Assembly: GCA_022008415.1 (NCBI GenBank)
Contig: JAIRBC010000017.1
Location: 53,700 to 117,699 of the forward strand
Direction of reading: 5' to 3'
Length of the DNA: 64,000 nt
DNA from: Cerina litoralis
GTDB lineage: Bacteria; Bacteroidota; Bacteroidia; Flavobacteriales; Flavobacteriaceae
Shown: piece by piece, positions 17,629-26,432 of the stretch
Numbering within the stretch: the stretch's first letter is position 1
Layout: the number at the start of each line of letters is the position of its first letter
Made by a program: the position numbers and the translations under genes
The notes under the pieces: model-generated
What the model was told of the DNA's origin: nothing
Databases searched by the model: none
The model's input: only the letters and a program-made list of their open reading frames with translations

Positions 17629-19413
17629 TTAATTCACGAGGTCTCCCCTGAGTTCCCTGAAATACCTCTGGGCCTGGGGAAAATAGTAACTGTCCTTATA
17701 GTCGTAAATTATCCTTGCATAATGCTCCTGGGCCTTTTGTGGTTCGTTCATTTTGTTTCTGTAGAGTTCAGCCAGGGCAAAATGGGCATCATCCGCCAGA
17801 ATTCCATTTGGGTAAAACTCGACAATTTTTAGATAATCATATTCGGCCTTTTTGTAGTCTTTAACGCTTTCCAATAGATGACCTTGTTTCAGCAAGGCTT
17901 CGTCCTCGATTTTTTCGCCCTTGTGGTCCGTCAGGATAAGATCGAGTTCGGATATCGCTTCCCAGGTTTTGTTTTGATAGGCCAACAGATCGGCCCTAGC
18001 GTATTTTTTCAGAGCGGTATAGGTAGAATCCTCAAGCATATTATCAGATATCAAAAGGCTCAATTGCATGGCATCATTGGCGATCAGTTGGGAGGTAGAA
18101 CTCCTTAGAATCCTCAATTGGGTAAGCGCCCAATCAAAATCACCCTTATAAAAGCTGGTCTGGGCCACCTTAAACCTTGCATTTTGCCCCATAACATCGT
18201 TCTTCAGGTCCTTTTGTATCTGAGAAAAATATATTAGGGCCTCATTGAACCGCTGATCGTACACCAGCACATCACCCAGTTCCATTTTCACATGGGCCTT
18301 GCTGTAGTTGTTCAGCGGGAGGTCCAAACATTCTTTAAGCATATCGATAGCTTCTCCTGGCTTATCCATTTTAAAAGCTAAGAAACTGGCATAATCGAGC
18401 TGCAACTGTAACGTAGCGCTTTGATAACCATAGGTTGCCGTCAACGCTTCAAAATTTCTTTCCACCTCGCCCAACGATTTTTGATCGGGATCTAAAAGCG
18501 CCAGATCTATCAGGTTTAATTGGGTCCTCAATTGGGTTTTTCCATCATGGGCATTGTCTCCGATAAACTGAAATATTTTAGTGGCAGTGTCATATTCCCT
18601 GGCTTTGACAGCCAATTCTCCAAGGCCTTCCATACGCTGCAAGGAAACCCGATCCGATCTTTTGTAGATAGCCCTTTCCTGGTCAAAAGCACTTTTAAAC
18701 TGATTTTGTTGCACAAAAAGCCAACTGAGCAATTGGTTCCATAAAAGATCTGGGCTTTGCTGAGCATTTCGTAGTAGTACTTTTTTAAAAGTGAGGTTGT
18801 TTGGGTTGTCGGGGTCCGAAGAAATAAAATCCCCGACATTTTTTAGGACCACGGCTTGGGATGCACCTCCATCCATCAACAAGGTAAGATACGATCGATA
18901 CATTTTTTCGATATCTCCCAGTTCCCCATAAATCCGGGCCAATTGAAAATTGAGGTCCATTTGCGGATTTAGTTCCATCGCCCGTGTATAGGCTTTTATG
19001 GCATAATCCAGCAAGGCATATTTTTGAAATCTAAGGCCTATGATATATCCATAGTTGGGGTTTTGGTCTATTTTGGAAATGGCTTCATCATAATTTTCCG
19101 AAGCTCTTACAGGTTGTTGCTGCAAGGTATAGTTATATCCGAGCTCCACGTAAAGGGTAGCCTGAGCGTTGGGATCTTCCAGCCTTTTCAATATAAAGTC
19201 CCTGGCATCGTTATAGCGTTCCAATTGCTGGTAACACCCGATCAGACCTTCCGTATAATCCGCTCTCCCAGGTTTTTTGGCTACCAGTCTTTCATAAAAG
19301 ATCACCGCCTTTTTAAAGTCCCCTTCCTCGTAATACTGTTTGGCCAGAAAATCGTCCTGGGCCATCAGGGAACCCAATTGGAAGAAAATTAGGATGACAA
19401 ATAATCTTTTCAT
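17629..19413 (-). CDS. secreted tetratricopeptide-repeat protein
   Basis: The 594-residue protein has a signal peptide (MKRLFVILIFFQLGSLMAQ) and is otherwise made of helical TPR units. Clear ones are YYEEGDFKKAVIFYERLVAK near residue 30, YALLDYAIKAYTRAMELNP near 135, and a C-terminal group after 470 (AEYDYLKIVEFYPNG, ALAELYRNKMNEPQKAQEHY) resembling YbgF/BamD-type repeats. It is probably periplasmic and a scaffold for envelope complexes. I use the ATG at 19411-19413; another three codons upstream is possible. It is upstream of DUF4286. Confidence 0.9.
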   Translation of the reverse strand: MKRLFVILIFFQLGSLMAQDDFLAKQYYEEGDFKKAVIFYERLVAKKPGRADYTEGLIGCYQQLERYNDARDFILKRLEDPNAQATLYVELGYNYTLQQQPVRASENYDEAISKIDQNPNYGYIIGLRFQKYALLDYAIKAYTRAMELNPQMDLNFQLARIYGELGDIEKMYRSYLTLLMDGGASQAVVLKNVGDFISSDPDNPNNLTFKKVLLRNAQQSPDLLWNQLLSWLFVQQNQFKSAFDQERAIYKRSDRVSLQRMEGLGELAVKAREYDTATKIFQFIGDNAHDGKTQLRTQLNLIDLALLDPDQKSLGEVERNFEALTATYGYQSATLQLQLDYASFLAFKMDKPGEAIDMLKECLDLPLNNYSKAHVKMELGDVLVYDQRFNEALIYFSQIQKDLKNDVMGQNARFKVAQTSFYKGDFDWALTQLRILRSSTSQLIANDAMQLSLLISDNMLEDSTYTALKKYARADLLAYQNKTWEAISELDLILTDHKGEKIEDEALLKQGHLLESVKDYKKAEYDYLKIVEFYPNGILADDAHFALAELYRNKMNEPQKAQEHYARIIYDYKDSYYFPQAQRYFRELRGDLVN

Positions 19414-19663
19414 AAACAACATGAATACCGCTGCAATTTAAGCTTTTTAAAACTGGGGATTCGCAGATCCGCCCATTCTGCCGATTTCTATTGTCGATCC
19501 ATTTTTAGAACCCAGAAAACGCTTAAACTTTTTCTATTGGCCCCTAATTAAAATTACCTTTCCCCAAAGGTCGGGAATATATTTATCATCATCTGGAAAG
19601 AAGGCCTACGCTTGTCCGAATGCGCTGGCGGGCGTGAAATTATTGAACAATGGGCGATTTTTG

Positions 19664-20572
19664 TCAATGCCTCCAGCCCCGTAACACCTTAAAACTATGC
19701 AGTACATGGGGGAAAATGGCGTCCATGGATTCCTTTGCACCATTAGTGGATCCCGGGAGGGCCAGAACCAATGTGTTTTTAATGGTGCCAGCTATACTAC
19801 GGGACAACATGGAATACGGCATCCGGTTTTGACCATAGCTGCGTATTGCCTCTTCGATACCAGGTATCCTGCGGTCGATCAAGGTCAGCAATGCTTCCGG
19901 GGTTACATCCCTTTTAGATAATCCGGTTCCGCCCGTATAAATGATAACGTCTATTTTTTTGGCCACAAATTCCATGGCTTTTTGCTGAATTTCCTCTATT
20001 TCGTCTGGGATAATGACGTATTGGGAGATTTTATGGCCCAGTCCGTTCAGCTTTTCCATAATGGCCTTTCCGGCCCTATCCTCTTTTTTTCCTGCGGCTA
20101 TGGTATCGGAACAAACGATAACGGCAAAATTCAGATCTTCGGTAAAGACCTCGTTAAAATCGGATTTTCCGCCCTTTTTCTCCAGAAGTTTAATATGGTG
20201 TATCCCAATTCCCTTGTCAATAGGCTTCAACATATCATACATGTTCAGGGCAACAATGCTGGCCCCGTGCATAGCTTCTACTTCTACTCCGGTCTTGTAT
20301 ATAGTTTTTACCGTGACCGAGATAGTAATTTGTAAACCCTCTATTTCATAGGTTATTTCGGTATACTCTATCGGCATGGGATGACAGTCCGGCAACAGGT
20401 CCGACGTCTTCTTTACTCCCAAAAGACCCACCGCCTTGCTTGCAGCAAAAACATCCCCTTTGGGCACTGTACCATTTTTAACCGCATCGATTGTCGTTTG
20501 AGAGCTTACTTGAACCACAGCTTGGGCAGTCGCGGTTCGGAGTGTCGAAATCTTGTTGGTTATGTCTACCAT
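19664..20572 (-). CDS. moaCB: bifunctional molybdenum cofactor protein MoaC/MogA (MoaCB)
   Basis: Two enzymes of molybdopterin synthesis are fused. Residues 1-150 are MoaC (cyclic pyranopterin monophosphate synthase): MVDITNK start, KKTSDLLPDCHPMPIEYTEI, KTGVEVEAMHGASIVALNMYDM and KGIGIHHIKLLEKKGGK. Residues about 155-302 are MoaB/MogA (adenylyltransferase): CSDTIAAGKKEDRAGKAI, IIYTGGTGLSKRDVTPEAL and ALPGSTNGAKESMD. Such fusions are common in Bacteroidota. It is downstream of moaE with a 47-base gap. moaA, moaD and moeA are not in the window. Confidence 0.95.
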   Translation of the reverse strand: MVDITNKISTLRTATAQAVVQVSSQTTIDAVKNGTVPKGDVFAASKAVGLLGVKKTSDLLPDCHPMPIEYTEITYEIEGLQITISVTVKTIYKTGVEVEAMHGASIVALNMYDMLKPIDKGIGIHHIKLLEKKGGKSDFNEVFTEDLNFAVIVCSDTIAAGKKEDRAGKAIMEKLNGLGHKISQYVIIPDEIEEIQQKAMEFVAKKIDVIIYTGGTGLSKRDVTPEALLTLIDRRIPGIEEAIRSYGQNRMPYSMLSRSIAGTIKNTLVLALPGSTNGAKESMDAIFPHVLHSFKVLRGWRH

Positions 20573-20619
20573 CTTGTTGTTTAGCGTTATTAAATTCTAT
20601 TCGGAGTCCCAGCCGGACC

Positions 20620-21063
20620 CTATGTATTGGTTTTCCATTGATAACTGTCATCCTCAAATATCTCCTTTCCAAAAATAGGCACCTGTGCCTTTATTTCCTC
20701 CACCAAATAGCGAATGGCATCAAAAGCCTCTTGTCGATGGGGCGATGAAACAAACACAAATAAACACAATTCCCCCGCTTTTATGGTGCCAAGACTATGG
20801 TAAATGTGCATGCAATTTAGTTCGTACCTTTCAAAGGTGGCCTCCCTGATTTCGTGGAGCTTTTGGTTGGCCATTTCCTCGTAGGCCGTATATTCTATAG
20901 CTGTCACTGGCTTGCCTTCAATGACATCTGCACGTACCTGGCCCAAAAAGAGGTCATGGGCGCCTATGGTGGTCTTAGACTGGTGCTTTGCGATGGATTC
21001 CCCAATAAAATGGGGAGAAATAGGTCCGGAGACAAAGACGTTTTTAGGTTTTTTACGGTTCAT
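20620..21063 (-). CDS. moaE: molybdopterin synthase catalytic subunit
   Basis: MoaE inserts the dithiolene sulfurs into precursor Z using MoaD thiocarboxylate. The 147-residue protein has GAHDLFLGQVRAD, AIEYTAYEEMANQKL, IYHSLGTIKAGEL, VSSPHRQEAFDA and the active-site lysines in VEEIKAQVPIFGKEIFEDD. The start is the ATG at 21061-21063 (MNRKKPKN); the codon before is TTG. A promoter about 100 bases upstream (21161-21189) could serve moaE-moaCB. Confidence 0.95.
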   Translation of the reverse strand: MNRKKPKNVFVSGPISPHFIGESIAKHQSKTTIGAHDLFLGQVRADVIEGKPVTAIEYTAYEEMANQKLHEIREATFERYELNCMHIYHSLGTIKAGELCLFVFVSSPHRQEAFDAIRYLVEEIKAQVPIFGKEIFEDDSYQWKTNT

Positions 21064-21160
21064 CAAGAAATAATTTATGAATAATAGGTGTTATACGCGC
21101 TACAACTTTTTTTTGAACAAGGAGGTTTTATCCCTTTAGCTTTATTTAACGTGTTCAATT

Positions 21161-21189
21161 CAAAGATAAGACGAAATAAGTAATCGCAA
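21161..21189 (-). promoter_or_regulatory. promoter of the moaE-moaCB operon
   Basis: On the minus strand TTG (21187-21189) is followed 18 bases later by TATCTTTG (21161-21168). The implied leader before moaE is roughly 90 bases. Confidence 0.6.
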
Positions 21190-21320
21190 CGAGAGTGCTT
21201 AAGACTAATCAGTAAATACCGGAAATACTACCCCATCACCACTTTAAGGACACGGGTTGCCGCTTTGGACTTATCAATCTGATCACCCGACAAGGATGGG
21301 GCAAGGTCGATGACCTGATT

Positions 21321-21917
21321 TTATAATGAACCTTTCTTATCCTTTTTCTCCACCAAACCTTTGGTGAATTCATTCAGGGTCTCCACTTTCTCCTCAAAAT
21401 CCCCTTTTATGGTTTTTCTATATTCGTTCAGGTTTTTAACGAGGTCATCTATGTTTTCCGGAATCACGTCCTCAAAAAACTGTCGTAACCGTTTAGCCGT
21501 CGTGGGCGATTTTCCGTTGGTGGAAATGGCTACCTTTACATTGCCTTTGGTGACGATACCGCCCATATAAAAATCGCAAAGGGGTGGATTATCGGCGACA
21601 TTCACCAACAGCCTCCTTTTTCTACAATCGCGGTACACCTGTTCATTGACCTTTGTATCGTTTGTTGTGGCGATAACCATATGCTTTCCTTCCAAACATT
21701 TTTCGTCGTAGGTGGCCTTTGTTATCTCAACGTTGTGGTTTTTAGCCAACGCTAGGATTGAGTCATTAAATTCCTTGGCCAGGATCTCCACTTGGGCATT
21801 TGGACTGGATTTCAATAAGAACGTGAGTTTTTCCAATCCAACATTGCCACCACCCACAATAAGTATATTTAATTGGGTTACTTTTAAAAAGATGGGGTAT
21901 AACGCATTCTTTTCCAC
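21321..21917 (-). CDS. precorrin-2 dehydrogenase/sirohydrochlorin ferrochelatase-like protein (CysG N-terminal type)
   Basis: The 198-residue protein matches the Met8/SirC/CysG N-terminal family that oxidises precorrin-2 and inserts iron for siroheme. Seen are the NAD-binding LNILIVGGGNVGLEKLTFLL near residues 16-35, MVIATTNDTKVNEQVYRDCR, LVNVADNPPLCDFYMGGIV and VAISTNGKSPTTAKRLRQF. The start codon is GTG; the protein start fits homologues I remember. The methyltransferase partner (CobA) and sulfite or nitrite reductase are not in the window. DUF4202 lies 52 bases upstream. Confidence 0.9.
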   Translation of the reverse strand: MEKNALYPIFLKVTQLNILIVGGGNVGLEKLTFLLKSSPNAQVEILAKEFNDSILALAKNHNVEITKATYDEKCLEGKHMVIATTNDTKVNEQVYRDCRKRRLLVNVADNPPLCDFYMGGIVTKGNVKVAISTNGKSPTTAKRLRQFFEDVIPENIDDLVKNLNEYRKTIKGDFEEKVETLNEFTKGLVEKKDKKGSL

Positions 21918-21969
21918 AATACTCTTATTTCTTCCTCATTAAATGTTATTCTCCTGCCAAGATAGTGGT

Positions 21970-22560
21970 TTACCCTTGAAGAGCGGTCGCAATAAGCCCC
22001 AAAGAATATTTAGACAAAGGAAGCCGAAGGGCCGCCTTTTGCCCTTCTCCGGACATTTTTCGCCAAGTCTTTTGAAGGATGTCTACCACCTTTTCTTCCG
22101 GGTGCTTTTGGGCGAAGGGCTCAAAATAGAATTCCAAGAAAACCAAACAGATTACGTCTTCCAACAGTTGGGTATCCACGTTTTTTTTTAAATGTTTTTT
22201 TTCCAGCAAAAAAACGACCCGATCTATAGTTTTCTGGTCGTATTCAACTTCCCTCAAGATTTTATCGGCTATTTTTACGTGGAATTTTTTGAGGTCCTCC
22301 CTCCATTTTAGATAACCTGTTCTGTTCATCCTATAAGACTCTCTTGGAATCTCCCATCTTCGGATATGCTGGCAACGGGCGGTTAGCCGCAAGGCCTCTG
22401 AAGCGTTGGGGGCAAAGTCCTGTAGTTTGTTGGTCATATGTATGGCGTACAGCAATTCTTTTGGATAGGTCTTGCCATCCCACTCCTCCGTATGGGGATC
22501 CCTTGAATTAGCCTCGTCAAAAAGTTGAAAGGCCTTTGTAAGTTTATCCGATGTTAACAT
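21970..22560 (-). CDS. DUF4202 protein
   Basis: The 196-residue protein carries the DUF4202 signature: FDEANSRDPHTEEWDGKTYP, RLTARCQHIRRWEIPRESY, MNRTGYLKWREDLKKFH and a C-terminal helix pair. The conserved His, Asp and Cys residues suggest a metal site of HD-like type, which is inference. The family often accompanies siroheme and nitrogen or sulfur assimilation genes, in keeping with the neighbouring CysG-type gene. I start at MLTSDKL (22558-22560) because the promoter element at 22580-22587 nearly touches the upstream ATG (22576-22578). Confidence 0.85.
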   Translation of the reverse strand: MLTSDKLTKAFQLFDEANSRDPHTEEWDGKTYPKELLYAIHMTNKLQDFAPNASEALRLTARCQHIRRWEIPRESYRMNRTGYLKWREDLKKFHVKIADKILREVEYDQKTIDRVVFLLEKKHLKKNVDTQLLEDVICLVFLEFYFEPFAQKHPEEKVVDILQKTWRKMSGEGQKAALRLPLSKYSLGLIATALQG

Positions 22561-22579
22561 TTTTAATCTAAGTTCCATT

Positions 22580-22610
22580 CAAAGCTATTCAGAATAGCCA
22601 ATAAATACAA
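22580..22610 (-). promoter_or_regulatory. promoter of DUF4202 and the siroheme-type gene
   Basis: On the minus strand TTG (22608-22610), 20 bases, then TAGCTTTG (22580-22587). Transcription should begin near 22573, which favours the downstream ATG of DUF4202. Confidence 0.65.
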
Positions 22611-22787
22611 AAACACGGGCTACTTTTACGAGGACATGCGAAAAAATGAGCCTAATTTTAAATATTAGAAGTGATATATGTATATTTATTCTCTTCTTAC
22701 TTTCGTGTAGCTTTCGACCGATTCTACAAAAAGGAGATATTTCACAAATATATAACTCGTTTATTTATCTAAAATACCTTTAAAACC

Positions 22788-23570
22788 ATGAATTCGAAAA
22801 CTATTGGGCTATGCCTTATTGCAATTACTTTTTCCATCCAAATTAAGGCACAGCACGGAGGTACTCCTCCGGCCGTATCCCCCATGCCCATGAAACCCGA
22901 AATGACGGAAATATGGGAGCCGGAAGTACCCGTCATCACTCCTGCCAAGACCTTGGGAGATGCCCCATCGGATGCGATTATTTTATTTGATGGCAAAAAC
23001 CTAGACCAATGGGTGAGCCAAAATGACCCTTCCAAACCCGCTCCCTGGAAAATCGTAGACAACGATTATATGGAAGTGGCTCCAGGCACTGGAAACATTC
23101 AGACCAAAATGAAATTCGGCGACTGCCAATTGCACATAGAGTTCAGTGCCCCCGACAAGGTAGAGGGCGAGAGCCAGGGCAGGGGAAACAGCGGAATATT
23201 TTTTCAAAACCGATACGAACTGCAAGTATTGGATTCCTATAACAACCGCACCTATCGAAACGGGCAGGCAGGAAGTGTTTACAAGGATCAGGCGCCATTG
23301 GTAAACGCCATGCGCGGACCACTGGAGTGGAACACCTATGATGTTGTCTATACCGCTCCCCGTTTTAAGCCAGATGGACGCCTGGATTCTCCGGGAAGGA
23401 TTACGGTATTGCACAATGGAGTATTGGTCCAAAATAATTCTACCATCCACGGCCTTACTTTATATATTGGCCTTCACAATTACCCCGAAGCCCATGGCGA
23501 CGATGTTTTGGCCCTCCAGGACCACAACAACAAGACCCAATTTAGGAATATCTGGATCAGAAAATTATAA
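22788..23570 (+). CDS. secreted DUF1080 (3-keto-disaccharide hydrolase-type) protein
   Basis: The 260-residue protein has a signal peptide (MNSKTIGLCLIAITFSIQIKAQ), a proline-rich linker to about residue 60, and one DUF1080 jelly-roll domain (PF06439): AIILFDGKNLDQWV, WKIVDNDYMEVAPGTGNIQT, QLHIEFSAP, GRGNSGIFFQNRYELQVLDS, WNTYDVVYTAPRF and FRNIWIRKL at the end. Some family members cleave 3-keto-glycosides after a dehydrogenase has oxidised the sugar; no such dehydrogenase is adjacent, so the substrate is open. Location is periplasm or outside. Confidence 0.9.
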   Translation: MNSKTIGLCLIAITFSIQIKAQHGGTPPAVSPMPMKPEMTEIWEPEVPVITPAKTLGDAPSDAIILFDGKNLDQWVSQNDPSKPAPWKIVDNDYMEVAPGTGNIQTKMKFGDCQLHIEFSAPDKVEGESQGRGNSGIFFQNRYELQVLDSYNNRTYRNGQAGSVYKDQAPLVNAMRGPLEWNTYDVVYTAPRFKPDGRLDSPGRITVLHNGVLVQNNSTIHGLTLYIGLHNYPEAHGDDVLALQDHNNKTQFRNIWIRKL

Positions 23571-23603
23571 GATGTTTTTTTATTGAAGTGGTTTAAAATG
23601 TTT

Positions 23604-23636
23604 TTGTCCCGAAAATACAGGCGTTTTTCGGGACAA
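23604..23636. terminator. hairpin between convergent genes
   Basis: TTGTCCCGAAAA (23604-23615) and TTTTCGGGACAA (23625-23636) form a perfect 12-bp stem with a 9-base loop. It lies 33 bases after the DUF1080 gene and 2 bases after the stop of the ABC permease, so it could end both transcripts. A clean U-run is lacking on either side. It is nested in a larger GAAGTGG...CCACTTC repeat. Confidence 0.55.
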
Positions 23637-23638
23637 TA

Positions 23639-26191
23639 CTATCCCACTTCCTTCCTCAGCACTTCCAACGGTGGGCTTTTAATAACACTTATACTGTTAG
23701 AAAGCCCAATAATCAAGACCAGGATAACGATTCCAGGGAGTAAAATCACAAATGGAATCCACGAGGGTGTAAAAGGAGTATCGAACAACAGCCAACCCAA
23801 CAATTGGCTCGCAATCAATGAAAGTAAGATGCCCGACAGTGAACCGAGAACTCCCATAAATAAGTATTCCAAGGCCAGAATCTTAATTATTTGTCGGCTT
23901 TTTGCTCCCAGTGTCCTCAAAAGAACGCTTTCCTTGATCCGCTGATATTTAGAGGTACGCACCGCTCCCAATAGCACTATGATTCCTGTTAGTATGCTGA
24001 AAAATGCCATAAAATTGATCAGCCACGCAATCTTGTCCAAAAGGTTTTCAATTTCGGCGAGTACCTGTCGAAGGTCTATTATGGATACGTTGGGAAACTT
24101 TTGCACCAGTGCCCGTTGCAATCGGGCAGAGGATTCTTCATCGGATACTTTGGTAGCCATAACCGTAAACTGTGGGGCCTTTTCCAAAACTCCGAGCGGA
24201 AAAACAATGGAGAAATTCATCTGCATCCGGCTCCAGTCCACGGTTCTGATACTTCCTACAATTGTATTGAGGAGCACTCCTTGCACATTAAAAGCAATGG
24301 CATCGCCCACACCTACCTTGGCATCCCTGGCAAAGTTATCACTTACCGAAATTGGCACCGAGGCCATATCCGTAGCTTGAGGAAGCCATTTTCCCTCTTC
24401 AAGAATTTCGGAAGCCATGAGCGTATCCCTGTAAGTAACCCTGAACTCGTGGTTCAGGATCCACCGACTTATATGGGAAGTGGTATCCTTTTTTAAGGTA
24501 TTGACCGGGATTCCCTTAATGCTATTTACCCGCATGGTTACAATGGGAACACTGTTTACCAGCGGCAACTTCTGGGATGCTATGGTATTTCCCACCTCCT
24601 CCCTTTGGTTGTTCTGAATGTCTAAAAGTATGATATTGGGGCTTTTAGATCGCGTGTCAAGGGCCGCCTGGGCCAGCAAAAGATCCTTGGTAAAATAGAG
24701 GGTACTGATCAAAAAAGTGCCCACCCCAATAGCCAGTACTAACGTAAGGGTCTGGTTTTGTGGCCGGAAAAGGTTGAGCAGGCTTTGTCTTATCGGAAAC
24801 CCCCACGAATGTGGAAAGTATTTTTTAACGGCCACCATAAACAATTTGCCCGCCCCGGAAAGTATTGCGAAGGTAACCAAGGTCCCAACGACAAAAGAAA
24901 GGGAATATTTCCAGTTTTTAAGGATCCAAAAAGAGAAAAAAAGCACAAACAAAAAAATACCGATCAATACCGCTATTGCCGCCTTTCGGGGTCTGGTGCC
25001 ATTTTCTGTCTGCACCCTTAATGCCTGCAAAGGGGAAACATAAAGCGTTCCAATTAGAGGGTAAAGCGCAAATAAAACGGACATTAATATCCCCAGTAAA
25101 ACTCCTATCCCTATAATTTGGAGAGAATAAATCATCTGAACCTCAACTGGCAGCAGATCTCCCAGCAATAATGGGAACAATTGTTGAAGCAATAAACCGG
25201 CAGATGTCCCTGTGATTCCCCCAATAAGGCCCATGGCGGAAATTTGCGTTAAATAGATGAGGAACGTTTGCTTCCGCGTGGCACCGAGACATTTGAGCAC
25301 GGCTACCGCCTTCAATTTTTCTTTGATGTAGATATTTATGGCACTGGCTATGCCAACACAACCCAGCAATAGTGCAATAAAGGCCACCAGGTTTAGGAAC
25401 CGTCCAAAATTCTCGTACCGGCGTCCCAATCGATCGCTTGTCGCCGTATGGGTGTCCAAATCGGCATCCAGAAAATCCAATCTTTTGCCTACGGAATTAT
25501 CCAAATTCTGAAGGTTCGTATCCGGGGCCACAAAATAATAGTCGTACTTGATACGACTGCCCGTTTGTACCAAACCGGTTTCTGCAATAAAACGATACGG
25601 AATAATCACGGGCGGGGCAATGTTGCTAAAAATGGCATTGCTCCCGGGAGCAGATTTCAAGGCACCGGCAACCGGGAGCTTACTATTTCCTATTTTAATG
25701 CTATCGCCAGGCTCCAATCCCAACTGAAGCATTGCGGTAACGTCTACCAAAGCGCCACCGTTTTGTTGATATGTTTTAGCGGCAGAAGCGGGGTTTGTTT
25801 CCAATACCCCGTAAAAGGGAAACCCCCCTTCAATTCCCCTTACATCGACCAACTTGGTAGCTCCGGTTTTGGGAAATACCGCCATGGAGGCAAAACTAAT
25901 TTCTTTACCGTTGGCACCGCCCAGAGAATCCATGATTTTTACAACCTCTTCATTGGGAGGATTGTTACTGTCAATTTTAAAGTCGGATCCCATAAGGGAT
26001 TTGGACTGCATTGCGATATTAGCCTTAAGATTCTCCCCAAAGGATTGGATCGATACCACCGCGGCGATTCCCAAAATTATGGAAGCCATAAACAGGGCCA
26101 GCTTTTTTTTACCGGCCTTACCATCCCGCCAAGCCATTTTAATGATCCATCCGAAACTTGCGGTATTTATATTAGGATTAATTTTGTTCAT
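23639..26191 (-). CDS. ABC transporter permease, FtsX/MacB type (YbbP-like)
   Basis: The 850-residue inner-membrane protein has an N-terminal helix (about 30-50), a large periplasmic domain (about 50-255), two FtsX-type transmembrane groups (about 260-460 and 715-845) and a second periplasmic domain. The FtsX pattern KYQRIKESVLLRTLGAKSRQ is clear near residue 760, and an equivalent KEKLKAVAVLKCLGATRKQ near 290. This is the layout of E. coli YbbP. The ATP-binding partner is the next gene upstream, with a divergent TesA-like gene, the same three-gene set as tesA-ybbA-ybbP in Proteobacteria. Export of a lipid or lipoprotein-like substrate is inference. Confidence 0.92.
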   Translation of the reverse strand: MNKINPNINTASFGWIIKMAWRDGKAGKKKLALFMASIILGIAAVVSIQSFGENLKANIAMQSKSLMGSDFKIDSNNPPNEEVVKIMDSLGGANGKEISFASMAVFPKTGATKLVDVRGIEGGFPFYGVLETNPASAAKTYQQNGGALVDVTAMLQLGLEPGDSIKIGNSKLPVAGALKSAPGSNAIFSNIAPPVIIPYRFIAETGLVQTGSRIKYDYYFVAPDTNLQNLDNSVGKRLDFLDADLDTHTATSDRLGRRYENFGRFLNLVAFIALLLGCVGIASAINIYIKEKLKAVAVLKCLGATRKQTFLIYLTQISAMGLIGGITGTSAGLLLQQLFPLLLGDLLPVEVQMIYSLQIIGIGVLLGILMSVLFALYPLIGTLYVSPLQALRVQTENGTRPRKAAIAVLIGIFLFVLFFSFWILKNWKYSLSFVVGTLVTFAILSGAGKLFMVAVKKYFPHSWGFPIRQSLLNLFRPQNQTLTLVLAIGVGTFLISTLYFTKDLLLAQAALDTRSKSPNIILLDIQNNQREEVGNTIASQKLPLVNSVPIVTMRVNSIKGIPVNTLKKDTTSHISRWILNHEFRVTYRDTLMASEILEEGKWLPQATDMASVPISVSDNFARDAKVGVGDAIAFNVQGVLLNTIVGSIRTVDWSRMQMNFSIVFPLGVLEKAPQFTVMATKVSDEESSARLQRALVQKFPNVSIIDLRQVLAEIENLLDKIAWLINFMAFFSILTGIIVLLGAVRTSKYQRIKESVLLRTLGAKSRQIIKILALEYLFMGVLGSLSGILLSLIASQLLGWLLFDTPFTPSWIPFVILLPGIVILVLIIGLSNSISVIKSPPLEVLRKEVG

Positions 26192-26432
26192 TATTATTGT
26201 TACTGTATTTTGCTGACCATATTTAAGGTGCCTCTAATTTTCATTTCTTTTTTTCGCCCAAAAGAAACGAAACAAAAAAAAGGGCGCCTTCCCTGATGAA
26301 TTTTTTCGACAACAAGGTCAAAAAAACGTGTCCGAAACTTCGCGTCGCTCCGTTCCTCCGCACCTGTTTTCGAAGCTTTCGGGCATTATTCTGCAGTTGA
26401 GGAACTTGACTTCGCCTAATTTTATCATTGTT
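26192..26432. other. spacer between the ABC subunits with a repeat-like segment
   Basis: This is a 241-base gap inside an otherwise two-gene unit. The part near 26240-26300, read on the minus strand, contains a T-rich segment followed by GTTTCGTTTCTTTTGGGCG. I recall similar sequence scattered between genes in Bacteroidota. No gene is supported. Confidence 0.4.

Noticed and set aside
21064..21160. moaE leader considered as a molybdenum cofactor riboswitch
   Set aside because: The roughly 90-base leader shows no clear multi-stem fold that I can match to the Moco RNA.
25448..26296. 282-codon frame on the plus strand
   Set aside because: Antisense to the ABC permease, whose periplasmic domain is clear in the other strand; no recognisable motif.
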